Assembly (NCBI RefSeq): GCF_000332335.1
Contig: NZ_KB235948.1
Coordinates: forward strand, 3,882,548 to 3,918,619
DNA: 36,072 nucleotides
Reading direction: 5' to 3'
Origin: Kamptonema formosum PCC 10802
Lineage (GTDB): Bacteria; Cyanobacteriota; Cyanobacteriia; Cyanobacteriales; Oscillatoriaceae
Positions 8,841-16,917 of the stretch are shown here, piece after piece (within the stretch, counting starts at the first letter, position 1; each line of letters starts with the position of its first letter). Below the pieces are notes generated by a model. That model saw only the letters and a list, made by a program, of their open reading frames with translations, made no database searches and was not told where the DNA came from. The position numbers and the translations under genes were made by a program.

Positions 8841-9041
8841 TCAATCCAAAATCTGCAGCCAGCCCCGGCGAACGGCGTGGAGCAGGCGGTCGATGGCGGC
8901 CCTATCCTCTTCGCTGAGCCCACTGTTTAAGAGTGCGGACCTCAGGTAGAGCCGGTCTCTGAAAGTGAGGCGGCCAGAATTCCAGGCTTGACCAAAAACT
9001 TCGGCGATGGTGGGCTGGGGGAAAAGAGCTTGAGCTGGCAT
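8841..9041 (-). CDS. Small conserved-looking hypothetical protein
   Basis: A 66-residue protein (starts MPAQALFPQPTIAEVF) with a predicted helical C-terminal half rich in Arg and Leu ('FRDRLYLRSALLNSGLSEED'). The pattern looks like real coding sequence and resembles small cyanobacterial hypothetical proteins with a short HTH-like fold, but I cannot name a family. No strong ribosome binding site is visible before ATG 9041. A terminator for this strand lies downstream at 8626-8654. AT-rich, gene-free sequence separates it from both neighbours. Confidence 0.6.
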   Translation of the reverse strand: MPAQALFPQPTIAEVFGQAWNSGRLTFRDRLYLRSALLNSGLSEEDRAAIDRLLHAVRRGWLQILD

Positions 9042-9264
9042 GGCGGTAGATTGAACTCGATGTTTCTAATATCACCTATCTCCCTCGATATTTCTGTGAT
9101 TTAACCCTTGGATGGCGTGTGATAATAACCTGATGAATAAGTGATCTATATTAGTGAGGGAATGTGACGATATAGTTCTCTGTAAGTGATGCGGGTCACA
9201 GAATCGATGCGCCCCAGCAGCGGCTTCTGGCTCAAGCCTTTTCCTGTACAGTCCAGCGGCTGGC

Positions 9265-9465
9265 TCAGTTTGCGCAAGCCCGCTCTGACGAGCTGTCTGG
9301 CTGTTGCGCCGGCTGGCCGGCCATCTTCTCAGCTTTCTCCTTAATGGATTTGAGGGCCATCCGCACGACCCAGGAAGAAAGGCGAGGGTTGCTCTCTATC
9401 TCGGCGATTAGTATCTCTAAATCGCTAAGAAGGCTTTTCATCTCCTTACTCGTATCCGTTTGCAT
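9265..9465 (-). CDS. Small helical hypothetical protein
   Basis: A 66-residue protein (MQTDTSKEMKSLLSDLEILI...) that is mostly amphipathic helix followed by a polar tail (AQQPDSSSERACAN). It starts at ATG 9465, 31 bases after the stop of the 58-residue ORF at 9497-9673 on the same strand, so the two could be one transcript. No domain recognised. The repeated Leu/Ile/Glu spacing suggests a short coiled coil or a helical hairpin with regulatory or accessory function, which is a guess. Confidence 0.5.
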   Translation of the reverse strand: MQTDTSKEMKSLLSDLEILIAEIESNPRLSSWVVRMALKSIKEKAEKMAGQPAQQPDSSSERACAN

Positions 9466-9496
9466 GGCTGTTGGGCGGGAAACGCACTTTGACGAG

Positions 9497-9673
9497 TTAA
9501 CAAGGGCGCATGAGAATCTCTACGGTGAGAGCGGCATCTTCTTGCAAGGGGTCTGAAGAGGGTGCCGGTGCGACCTTAACCATCTTCAGATCCGGCAGCT
9601 CGATCGCAGACCAACTCTCAGGTGCGAGAACCAGATTAAGTTGCGGATTGGGGAAGCTAAGTTCAGATTTCAT
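9497..9673 (-). CDS. 58-residue hypothetical protein
   Basis: Reading the minus strand from ATG 9673 gives 58 codons ending in TAA at 9497-9499. The start is MKSELSFPNPQLNLVLAPES and the centre contains W-S-A-I-E-L-P-D-L-K. GGAG lies ten bases upstream of the ATG. The next gene (9265-9465) follows after 31 bases in the same direction, which suggests a two-gene unit. The composition (hydrophobic/acidic alternation, several Pro) looks coding rather than random. I do not recognise a family. Confidence 0.45.
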   Translation of the reverse strand: MKSELSFPNPQLNLVLAPESWSAIELPDLKMVKVAPAPSSDPLQEDAALTVEILMRPC

Positions 9674-10196
9674 TTTTCTGTTTCTCCAACTCTATATTTC
9701 AAATTTAGAAGCCAAGACCGGCTCGCCGGAACCGAGCTGTGTCAATATTTCAAGCGCCTGCCCGCACAAACCCAAGAGGCTCACTCCCGATTGCTATCCA
9801 AGGGCGTAACCCTTGCGGCACCGGCACCCCCGCATTCCCGGAGTTAGAAGCAGTGGCATTTGATTCGCATTCCGCCCCCTTAACTGTCACAGCTGTTTCC
9901 GGATTCTCCGACACACTCTAGAAATGCCTGCTGTACCGGTTTCTGGCTGGCGGGCGCAGAACCCGGAAACCAGAGCCAGAAAAACTGCCGCCCACACCGG
10001 AAGCCGGGTGTGTGAGGGTGGAATGCCTCAAGAGCCAGAAAAACCTGCCCTTCAAAGGAAATGAACGAGAGTGAGGGCTTCTGTGCTATTTAGATTTACT
10101 GAGATTTCTCCTAAACCACAGGACAGCAGGCCGCTAGATCAATGCCGGCCAAGAACTGTCATCTCCAAGAGAAATGTATAGAATTTAGACATAAAG
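9674..10196. other. Intergenic, possible coding relics only
   Basis: No convincing gene. A plus-strand stretch at about 9720-9800 reads 'TELCQYFKRLPAQTQEAHSR', which looks protein-like but has no matching start and changes frame soon after, so it may be a relic. Direct near-repeats of AGAGCCAGAAAAAC lie at about 9970 and 10030. The last 30 bases lead into the dead recombinase gene. Confidence 0.5.
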
Positions 10197-10821
10197 GTGA
10201 GTATTGGATAAGCGGCAAAAGAGCAGGGTGTGTCGCGCGAAACTCTGTGCCGGTGGGATAGCACCGGAAAATTACCGTGTTCGCGCACCCCCAAAGGGCA
10301 TCGCCGTTACGATTTGGCTCAGCTGCACGGAATCATGCCCCGCACCCCACCCACCCTTTCCTTTGCGAGTCACCCTAGCCTACGCCCGCGTCTCAAGTCC
10401 GGAAGGGCGCAGCCAGGTGGCCCGACAAGTCGCCATGCTGGAATCTTTCTGCTTCGCCAACGGCTGGACTTATGAAGTGATAGAAGACCTCGGTTCGGGG
10501 GTGAACTGCCGCAAGCGGGGGCTGCGCCAGTTGATCCGCCGCATCTGCCTGGGAGACGTCGGACGCCTGGTGGTGACGCAGCAAGACCGGCTGCTGCACT
10601 TCGGCGCGGATCTGGTTTTCGCTCTGTGCGAACAATTTGCAACGGAAGTGGTACTCGTCAACGCTGCCGCTGAAGAGTCTTCTGGCGAGGAAGATTTAGT
10701 CGAAGACGTGCTGGAAATTCTCAACATTTTCTCCGCCCGCCTCTACGGCAGCCGCCGGCGCAAAAACAAGCAGCTGGCAGACAGCCTTCGCGCCGCCGCA
10801 GAAGAAGTCGCTCGCGGCTAA
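10197..10821 (+). pseudogene. tnpA: IS607-family serine recombinase TnpA, degraded
   Basis: The N terminus begins at GTG 10197 (AAAGG just upstream) as M-S-I-G, followed at once by an in-frame TAA (10209-10211), then continues 'AAKEQGVSRETLCRWDSTGK' and 'RTPKGHRRYDL', the MerR-like HTH of IS607 TnpA. The TAA most simply derives from CAA (Gln) in the usual 'GQAAK'. After about codon 45 the reading frame shifts, and the catalytic domain follows in another frame ('YARVSSPEGRSQVARQVAML', with the nucleophile Ser). The domain runs to 'RRRKNKQLADSLRAAAEEVARG' and TAA at 10819-10821. No adjacent tnpB is seen. The intact enzyme would catalyse transposition through a circular intermediate; this copy needs at least two repairs. 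Confidence 0.85.
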
Positions 10822-10846
10822 TAGCAATTTTAGATTTTAATGGCCC

Positions 10847-10880
10847 AGAAACCCGGTTTCTTAAAGAAACCGGGTTTCTC
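10847..10880. repeat. Double AGAAACC palindrome, strong hairpin
   Basis: AGAAACCCGGTTTCT (10847-10861) is followed three bases later by its reverse complement AGAAACCGGGTTTCT (10865-10879), giving a 15-bp perfect stem. It lies between the convergent tnpA relic and the DUF1824 gene and could act as a bidirectional terminator, although no long U-tract follows. Confidence 0.8.
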
Positions 10881-10922
10881 AGTACCTATATTTTGGATTT
10901 CGGATTGCAAATGCAGCGGCGC

Positions 10923-11339
10923 TCAAACAAATAAATCTAGCGGCAAATGGCCGTACATTTCATTGATTCCCCCGTCTCCTGAGGACTGGCAGGAAACCAG
11001 CACTCCGCGATAGGTTCCCGCATAGGAATCCATATAGCACAAGCCGGTTTTGGGGTTAAACTTTATATAAACCGCACCTTCGACATTCGCAATGTCGAGC
11101 GGCTGCTCCAAGCCCAAACCGGCGGCATAAGTTTTGAGCGCCAACAGCCCCCCCTCGGCTGTATCAGCGCAAATCCCCAGTATCTGGTAATCCGAAAGAC
11201 CGGCTAGCAAAAGCAGCGCTTCCCGGAGCGCCGCTCTTTCCTCTGGCGAGCCGGCGGATTTCATCTCCGTACAGCTGTACTGCCTGAGAATTTTTTGCGC
11301 TTCTTCAACGGTGAGATGGGTCGGGTTTTGAGTGGACAT
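10923..11339 (-). CDS. DUF1824 family protein
   Basis: A 138-residue protein matching the cyanobacterial DUF1824 family: 'LSDYQILGICADTAEGGLLA', 'VYIKFNPKTGLCYMDSYAGT', 'RGVLVSCQSSGDGGINEMYG' and a 'HLPLDLF' end. I chose ATG 11339 (MSTQNPTHLTVEEAQKIL), where family members begin. The frame is open further upstream to 11597, but that part encodes AGAAACC repeats and is not family-like. No clear Shine-Dalgarno. Function is unknown; the family is nearly restricted to cyanobacteria and plastid-bearing relatives, so a photosynthesis-linked or housekeeping role is likely but unproven. Confidence 0.85.
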   Translation of the reverse strand: MSTQNPTHLTVEEAQKILRQYSCTEMKSAGSPEERAALREALLLLAGLSDYQILGICADTAEGGLLALKTYAAGLGLEQPLDIANVEGAVYIKFNPKTGLCYMDSYAGTYRGVLVSCQSSGDGGINEMYGHLPLDLFV

Positions 11340-11788
11340 GGATTCTGACTTGCTTGAACTGACAGTAGTGAGGTGCGCTCGCCGGCACCCCACTATTTTC
11401 AAGCTTTTGGGGTTCTTTCGCGCTGAACTCAACTCGGGTGAAGGAGTGGAAACAACTATACCGCACAGAGAGGCGCTTGTCAAGAAACTCGATTTCTCAG
11501 AGAAACCAAATGTCTGGGCTGCTTCTGGACTGGTTTCTGGGGTGACTGCGAGCTGGCGGAGAATGTTGCCCCCAGAAACCCGGTTTCTGAGTGCCATCGC
11601 ACCCCCTGCCGGGCATAATTGGCCCGCCCTAGCTCCGTCCCACTACAGCCGGCACCCCCCAAAAACCGACAACCTGAGCGCAAAACCCCTTAAACTTTTT
11701 TTTGACGCTCGCTTCTACACCCGGTTGTGCCAATGACTGTATATCTGTGCTGCTGTTTGCTGTCGGTGGATTGCTGCCAGGGGGATTT
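11340..11788. other. Intergenic with dispersed AGAAACC repeats
   Basis: This holds an imperfect unit near 11483-11505 (AAGAAACTCGATTTCTCAGA) and a good unit at 11574-11588 (AGAAACCCGGTTTCT). The promoters of DUF1824 (minus) and the NACHT gene (plus) must lie here, but I see no consensus pair. Confidence 0.6.
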
Positions 11789-14530
11789 ATGATCGGGATC
11801 AGACTGTCACAGGCTATCAAACTCCCAGTCATTCTCCAGCGCAGGCAAAGTGTCCAGACTCGCTATAAATTGCTCGGCTCTGTCAAGCGCTACGTTGAAA
11901 GCCGGCTCGAGCAGTCCTTGCATAACGCGGTGTCGCCCCACCGGCACACCTCCCAACAGCCCGGCACACCCGCCCCCCGCCTTTGGGATGCCGAGGTGAA
12001 AATCGGCACTCAGCCCAGTGCGCGGCTGTCCCCCGAAAAAGATATAATAGAAGTTTTCGACCTGCCCGCCGTTGCCGGCAAGGTGCTGATTTTGGGCGCA
12101 TCTGGCTCCGGCAAAACTACAACCCTGCTGGAACTCGCCCGAAAACTGGTGGCTCGCGCCTTCGCGGACCCGCGCTCTCCGGTGCCGGTGCTGTTCAACC
12201 TCAGCTCCTGGGACAGCAGGCTCCCCCTTGGCGACTGGCTCGTCAGCCAGCTGAAGTCCAACTGCGGTTTCGCCCCCGACACGGCCAAAAAATGGCTGGA
12301 AAGCGGCGAAGTTGTCCCCCTGCTCGACGGACTCGACGAACTGCGCTCAGAATGGCAAAAACCCTGCGTGCTGGCGATCAATCAGTTCCTGGAACAGGTG
12401 CAGCCGAAACATCTGGTCGTTGCCACCGGCATGTCGGAATACGCTAGCACCCAAACCCTGATGCAGCTTCCCGCAGCGATTTACTTGCTGCCCCTGACAG
12501 AACCCCAGATCCAAAACTATCTCTCCCGCTCGGGACTGCAATTCCTGTGGCCCAGCTTGCAGCAAGACCCAAATTTGCTAAACTCGGCGAAAACGCCGCT
12601 GTTTCTCAACATTATCGCACTGGCGGCGGAAGAAATCTCCCTTCCCGAATGGCAGCAGCGCCTCTCTCCGGAATCGCGCCGCCGGTATTTGCTCGATGCC
12701 TTTATTCAAAAGCAGATGAAACAGCTTCCCGCCAAAGAGAGCCGGCGCTGGCTCAGCTGGCTGGCCAAACGGCTGAAACGAGACTCCACCGATGAGTTTT
12801 TCATTGAAAACATGCAGCCGGTTTGGCTGTCAAATCCAACTGGGCGCTGGCTTTACCGCCTGGGAGTGGGGCTGGCTCTCGGCTTGACCGGCGGGCTGAG
12901 TTGCGGGCTGACTTTCGGGCTGAATTTTGGGCTGGCTAGCGGGTTTCTCTGGGCGCTGTTTGGGGGGCTGAATTTCCAAATCGTGCCGGTTAAACCGCTG
13001 AATTGGTCGCGACAAAAAGCTGTCAGTGGGGCGATTGTCGGCCTGAGTTTGGGGCTGCTGGCTGCGCTAGCCGGCAGCGTGTTTTTGGCAATTGCCGGTC
13101 AACTTGTAGGCGGCTTCTTCGGGCTGCTGAGAGCCACCCTCGGCGGGCTGCTGGGCGGGCTGATTTTTGCGATTTTTCAAGCCGTCAGTGACTCGGAAAT
13201 CCAACCCAAAACCGCTCCCAATCAGGGAATGTGGCAGTCCGCCGGCACGGCGGGAATTTTTACCCTCACCGGCGGACTGATTTTTGGGCTGATTGGCTGG
13301 CTGATTAGCGGGCGTGCCGGGCTGAGTGGCACCAGTTTAGGGTTGCTGGCGGGGCTGGTGATGGGCGGCATCCCTTGCCTGCAGCATTTGACCCTGCGCC
13401 TGATTCTCTGGCGGAACCGGGATCTTCCCTGGAACTTTGCCGGTTTCCTCAACTGTGCCGCAGAGCAACTGCTGCTGCAAAAAATTGGCGGGCGCTACCG
13501 GTTCGCCCACGAGGTGCTGCGCGACCATTTTGCCGCGCCGCCACTCGCTGAGTTGGCGCTGCGGAAATCTTCTGAATTGGCGGGCGCGATTGCCGGCCAT
13601 TCCGAAAGCGTTCAGGCGGTTGCTGTCAGCCCTCAAGGCAATTTAGCTGTTACCGGTTCTGACGACAGGACGGTGAAAATCTGGCAGGTGGTGGCCAACC
13701 TTGACGGGACGCGGGGCTTGCAACCGGCACGCACGCTGTCTGGCCATTTAGGCTGCGTTCGCACCATTGCTGTCAGTCCGGACGGCCAGCTTGTGGCCAG
13801 TGGCAGCAATGACAAAACGGTCAACATCTGGTATCTGGGCGCAGGGAAGTCTGAGCTGCCCCAAGGGACACTCCTGCACACTCTCGCCGGCCACTCTAAC
13901 TGGGTGCGTGCGGTGGCCTTCAGTCCCGACGGTCAATTTTTGGCCAGTTGCGGGGACGACTCGGCGATCTGTATCTGGTACGCCCGCACCGGCCAGCTGC
14001 TGGACAGTTTTTCTGGCCATGCCGACTACGTTCGCTGTCTGGCTTTCAGTCCCGATGGCAAAATTCTGGCCACCGGCAGTGATGACAAGACGATTAAAAT
14101 CTGGCACCTGAGCGGCGACGGGCGAGCTCACAGAGAGCCGGCGCTCACCCTGGAGGGGCATTCTGGCTACGTTCGCACCCTGGCTATCAGTCCTAAGGGT
14201 GAGCTGCTCATTAGTGGGAGTGATGACCAAACAATAACGGTTTGGCAGCTGGGTGCCGGCGATCCGCGTCACCCCGCCGGCTCGTCTGTGCGGATTCTTG
14301 GAGGTCACTCGTCTTCCGTGCATTCAGTGGCTGTCAGCCCGGACGGCCAAATTCTGGCCAGCTGCAGTCGCGACAGGACGATTAAGATTTGGCGTCTTTC
14401 CACCGGGGAACTGCTGAAGACGTTTTCTGAGCGGGCTTATGTTTTTTCTGTGGCTTTCACGCCGGATGGGCAGATGCTGGCTGCCGGCAGTCAGGACAGG
14501 ACGGTTAAGTTGCTGCCGGTGAGCGCTTGA
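11789..14530 (+). CDS. NACHT-type STAND ATPase with membrane region and C-terminal WD40 propeller
   Basis: A 913-residue protein of the cyanobacterial NACHT-WD40 group. Walker A G-A-S-G-S-G-K-T-T is at about 103-111 and Walker B V-V-P-L-L-D-G-L-D-E at 175-184. A C-terminal NACHT helical region precedes a Gly/Leu-rich hydrophobic stretch (about 365-545, several membrane passes, 'GLALGLTGGLSCGLTFGLNF'). Seven WD40 repeats (about 586-913) form one propeller ('GHSESVQAVAVSPQGNLAV'). STAND proteins act as switches that sense a ligand with the repeat domain and oligomerise on nucleotide exchange. At the sensor-1 position, where relatives usually read C-S-R-x-E-E-Y, this protein has A-T-G214-M-S-E-Y, so the Arg is missing. 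Start: ATG 11789 has AGGGGG five bases upstream. A start at GTG 11747 would add a short hydrophobic N-terminal segment like that of some relatives. The next gene on the strand is a CHAT protease homologue. Confidence 0.88.
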   Translation: MIGIRLSQAIKLPVILQRRQSVQTRYKLLGSVKRYVESRLEQSLHNAVSPHRHTSQQPGTPAPRLWDAEVKIGTQPSARLSPEKDIIEVFDLPAVAGKVLILGASGSGKTTTLLELARKLVARAFADPRSPVPVLFNLSSWDSRLPLGDWLVSQLKSNCGFAPDTAKKWLESGEVVPLLDGLDELRSEWQKPCVLAINQFLEQVQPKHLVVATGMSEYASTQTLMQLPAAIYLLPLTEPQIQNYLSRSGLQFLWPSLQQDPNLLNSAKTPLFLNIIALAAEEISLPEWQQRLSPESRRRYLLDAFIQKQMKQLPAKESRRWLSWLAKRLKRDSTDEFFIENMQPVWLSNPTGRWLYRLGVGLALGLTGGLSCGLTFGLNFGLASGFLWALFGGLNFQIVPVKPLNWSRQKAVSGAIVGLSLGLLAALAGSVFLAIAGQLVGGFFGLLRATLGGLLGGLIFAIFQAVSDSEIQPKTAPNQGMWQSAGTAGIFTLTGGLIFGLIGWLISGRAGLSGTSLGLLAGLVMGGIPCLQHLTLRLILWRNRDLPWNFAGFLNCAAEQLLLQKIGGRYRFAHEVLRDHFAAPPLAELALRKSSELAGAIAGHSESVQAVAVSPQGNLAVTGSDDRTVKIWQVVANLDGTRGLQPARTLSGHLGCVRTIAVSPDGQLVASGSNDKTVNIWYLGAGKSELPQGTLLHTLAGHSNWVRAVAFSPDGQFLASCGDDSAICIWYARTGQLLDSFSGHADYVRCLAFSPDGKILATGSDDKTIKIWHLSGDGRAHREPALTLEGHSGYVRTLAISPKGELLISGSDDQTITVWQLGAGDPRHPAGSSVRILGGHSSSVHSVAVSPDGQILASCSRDRTIKIWRLSTGELLKTFSERAYVFSVAFTPDGQMLAAGSQDRTVKLLPVSA

Positions 14531-14554
14531 GCTGGCTGCCGGCAGCAGCCCAGT

Positions 14555-14582
14555 AGGGTGCGTTCCAGGGGGAACGCACCCT
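14555..14582 (+). terminator. Perfect 12-bp hairpin after the NACHT gene
   Basis: AGGGTGCGTTCC (14555-14566), loop AGGG, then GGAACGCACCCT (14571-14582). It lies 25 bases after the stop codon. There is no U-tract, so termination is inferred from position. A related hairpin (GCGTTCCCT/AGGGAACGC) is at 20047-20067, so it may also be a dispersed repeat. Confidence 0.6.
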
Positions 14583-15169
14583 AGCGCTCGGGGTGCCGGT
14601 GAGATAACATTTTGATAACCCCGCCCCCTGCCCAAAGCGAAGGTCTTGTATAGGGTTTCGGTCTTGAGTTATGAAAATTAGGTTGTAAAGAAACCGCCAA
14701 GACGCCCCTGAGCGCCAAGGGAAGAACAGAGATATAGCGGTTCTCAGTTGGATGAACGTGTTTGCCCAGAAACCCGGAAGAGGGCGGTCTCCGTGCGGCC
14801 ACCGCCTACGAAACAGGGTTTCTCACCACCTCACCAATATGAGAGAGGCTATAGTATTCACAAATCATATAAATGCTAGATTAAAATCCGGGTTTAAAAT
14901 GCCGGTTTATTATGGCAGTATAGACCGATTTCGGTAACTTTTGCATGCTTCAACTCGTTTTCAGATATGTCTTGCCCATTGGCAACTGTTATGAAGTTCT
15001 AAGGCACTCGCCGGTGCCCTAACCGCCTGAGTTCGCTGAGAGCGAGGGGCCGACCGGCCAGTTGGGATCGATCATCCTCAGGACTTAGGCAGCGACACTC
15101 AATTGTGTGGTGGGTTACGCTGATACTGGTGGGCAAGCTCGCACCGGCTGCTAATTGAATAAACATCCC
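14583..15169. other. Intergenic, split AGAAACC repeat, no gene
   Basis: An AGAAACCC half-repeat (about 14768) and a GAAACAGGGTTTCTC half (about 14810) are separated by about 35 bases of unrelated sequence, as if a unit had been interrupted. The last 150 bases run up to the CHAT gene without a recognisable promoter. No protein-like frame was found. Confidence 0.5.
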
Positions 15170-16525
15170 ATGACTATTTTCCCCCACGACCGTCCGCCGG
15201 ATATCTACCGAGGATTTCAGCGAGTCTTAGTCGCTCAGAACCGAATTGAGAACGCCCTGGAAGTTGCAGAGCAGGGGCGCTCTCGCGCTTTGGCGAATCT
15301 ATTTGTTAGCGATTTAGCCGCTAACCCGAAGTGGCAGCCCTCTGCTGTCTCGCCGAGTGTCGAGCAAATCAAACAAATTGCCAAAGACACCGATTCCACT
15401 TTGGTAGAATACTCGGTTTTGTATGATGCGAACCAGATGTATCAGCTGTCGAGATTTAGGCTGAGTTTCGATCTGCCCTACGCTTGCGCTGAAGTGCTGT
15501 TTATCTGGGTTGTGCAGCCAACGGGCGAGATTGCTTTTCGGCAAGTGAATCTCAAACGACTCTGGCAGCGAGACAATATTTTTCTGGTCAGTTTGGTTCG
15601 CAGTCTGCGCGAATCTATCAGCACCGGCAGCCGCGATGAGGGCGGCGACGAAACCAACCGGCTGCTCCAGCAACTTTACCAGGTGCTTGTCGAACCGATT
15701 GCTGACCTCATGCCGGCGTCTGAAAATCGCCGCGTTACCTTTATCCCGCAAGACTTCTTGTTCCTCGTGCCTTTCTGCGCTTTGCAAGATGCCGCCGGCA
15801 CTTGTTTGCTGGAAAAACACACCATCCTCACTGCCCCCTCGATTGAGGCGCTGGATTTGGCCTTGCTAAACCGGCGCACAGCAGAGATTTTGAGCGCGGA
15901 CACCGGCAGCCATCAGGTACTCGTCGCCGGCAATCCTGTGATGCCCAGCATTTTCCTGCACGTTGACGAACCCCCCGCGCCCCTGCACCCCCTCCCTGAA
16001 GCCGCACGGGAAGCGAAGGAGGTGGCCCGCTTGCGGGGAACCAAAGCCCTGCTCGGCTATAAAGCCACGAAACAGGCGGTTTTGCAGGGGCTGCCGGCAG
16101 CCCGGACTGTTCATCTGGCCACTCACTGCTTGCTGGATGAGATAGAGGGCTTGGTCGGTGCCGTCGCGCTCGCCCCAACTTGCAATGACGATGGCTTTCT
16201 CAGGGTGCCAGACATTATGGCTGTGCGCTGCGGCGCTGAACTCGCTGTCCTCAGCGGGTGTGATACCAGTCGCGGCAGGATATGGGGGGATGGTGTGCCG
16301 GTGCTGTCTCAAGGCTGGCTTTCTGCCGGTGTCTCCAGTATCGTCATGTCGCTGTGGTGCTCGCCGAATGCGCCTACGGCGTCTTTGATGGCTGAGTTTT
16401 ACCAGCACCTGCAGCGCAACTCGGATAAAGCCCAAGCGCTGCGCTTCGCGGCGCTGGCGACAAGGCAGCAGCACCCCCACCCCAGAGACTGGGCGGCTTT
16501 TATACTGATTGGCGCAGCTGGCTGA
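15170..16525 (+). CDS. CHAT domain protein (caspase-like), N-terminally short
   Basis: A 451-residue protein whose C-terminal half is a CHAT domain (Caspase HetF Associated with TPRs). His319 lies in 'VHLATHC' and Cys364 in 'LSGCDTSRG', the expected catalytic dyad, and the end 'HPRDWAAFILIG' is the family's usual one. The first 40 residues ('RGFQRVLVAQNRIENALEVA') match the last TPR-like helices that normally precede CHAT, so an upstream TPR array seems to have been lost; a stop codon just before TTG 15155 closes the frame. I take ATG 15170 as start. CHAT proteins are cysteine proteases or pseudo-proteases; some bacterial ones act in defence or cell death. Its position after the NACHT ATPase gene, about 640 bp away and on the same strand, may be functional or coincidental. 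Confidence 0.85.
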   Translation: MTIFPHDRPPDIYRGFQRVLVAQNRIENALEVAEQGRSRALANLFVSDLAANPKWQPSAVSPSVEQIKQIAKDTDSTLVEYSVLYDANQMYQLSRFRLSFDLPYACAEVLFIWVVQPTGEIAFRQVNLKRLWQRDNIFLVSLVRSLRESISTGSRDEGGDETNRLLQQLYQVLVEPIADLMPASENRRVTFIPQDFLFLVPFCALQDAAGTCLLEKHTILTAPSIEALDLALLNRRTAEILSADTGSHQVLVAGNPVMPSIFLHVDEPPAPLHPLPEAAREAKEVARLRGTKALLGYKATKQAVLQGLPAARTVHLATHCLLDEIEGLVGAVALAPTCNDDGFLRVPDIMAVRCGAELAVLSGCDTSRGRIWGDGVPVLSQGWLSAGVSSIVMSLWCSPNAPTASLMAEFYQHLQRNSDKAQALRFAALATRQQHPHPRDWAAFILIGAAG

Positions 16526-16575
16526 GGTGAGCTAGATGTTCCATCTTCCCGGCGATGTTGAACCCCACCCCCCAA

Positions 16576-16601
16576 CCCCCTCCCCGCAAGCGGGGAGGGG
16601 G
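16576..16601. terminator. GC-rich hairpin downstream of the CHAT gene
   Basis: CCCCCTCCCCGC, loop AA, GCGGGGAGGGGG: a perfect 12-bp stem 50 bases after the CHAT stop. A similar C-run/G-run hairpin lies in the element at 22038-22189, so it may be a dispersed repeat acting as a terminator. Confidence 0.6.
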
Positions 16602-16712
16602 AGAAAGAGATGGGGGTTTTGGTGACATCATCTTGTCTTACTGCAACGCCAACCGGCTTTTTGGCATTTTGGCAATACTGACCGGCATCCCCGACTGTAG
16701 TATTAGCTTAAT

Positions 16713-16756
16713 ACCGGCACACCCGCCGGCCTGACCTCACCGGCACACCCGCCGGC
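16713..16756. repeat. Two 18-bp direct repeats just upstream of the -35 box
   Basis: ACCGGCACACCCGCCGGC occurs at 16713-16730 and again, identical, at 16739-16756, with a 26-base period. The second ends two bases before the -35 hexamer of the attenuator promoter. It could be a tandem operator; it could also be a local doubling of the GCCGGC-rich sequence common in this genome. Confidence 0.7.
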
Positions 16757-16758
16757 TC

Positions 16759-16787
16759 TTGACAGCGCCTGTTACCTTTGCTATAAT
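16759..16787 (+). promoter_or_regulatory. Consensus sigma-70 promoter for the leader-aroF transcript
   Basis: TTGACA (16759-16764), 17-base spacer, TATAAT (16782-16787): a perfect consensus in all three respects. Transcription would start near 16794, about 35 bases before the first leader peptide. A promoter this strong upstream of two terminators fits control by attenuation rather than by initiation. Confidence 0.88.
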
Positions 16788-16828
16788 AGAAGGAATTTGG
16801 CATACGTTTAAAGGCGAGCACGTCACAA

Positions 16829-16885
16829 ATGCCCACCAGCAGCAACTTTTTTTGGTATTGGTTTAGAGAGGTCCACCGCGAGTGA
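16829..16885 (+). CDS. Aromatic leader peptide 1 (18 residues, attenuator)
   Basis: ATG 16829 to TGA 16883-16885 encodes MPTSSNFFWYWFREVHRE, with six consecutive aromatic residues (Phe-Phe-Trp-Tyr-Trp-Phe, codons 16847-16864) covering all three aromatic amino acids. A weak Shine-Dalgarno (AAAGGCGAG) lies 10 to 16 bases upstream. It follows a consensus promoter and precedes a hairpin pair and a U-tract terminator, upstream of the gene for DAHP synthase. By analogy with the trp and phe leaders of proteobacteria, the peptide would measure charged aromatic tRNAs by ribosome stalling. The peptide itself probably has no other function. A second leader with its own terminator follows. Confidence 0.85.
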   Translation: MPTSSNFFWYWFREVHRE

Positions 16886-16917
16886 ATCCAATTTTCTATT
16901 GGATCTCTAGGTGGACC
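16870..16917 (+). promoter_or_regulatory. Antiterminator hairpin 1
   Basis: GGTCCACC (16870-16877) pairs with GGTGGACC (16910-16917). Inside it GAG/CTC (16880-16882 with 16905-16907) and ATCCAAT/ATTGGAT (16886-16892 with 16898-16904) extend the stem to about 18 bp in total. Its right arm uses GACC (16914-16917), the first four bases of terminator 1, so the two cannot form together. The left arm lies inside the leader frame, between the aromatic codons and the stop codon. A ribosome at the stop covers it; one stalled on the aromatic codons leaves it mostly free. Confidence 0.78.

Noticed and set aside
11340-11597. Extended N terminus of the DUF1824 protein
   Set aside because: The extension is encoded by dispersed AGAAACC repeats and does not match the family.
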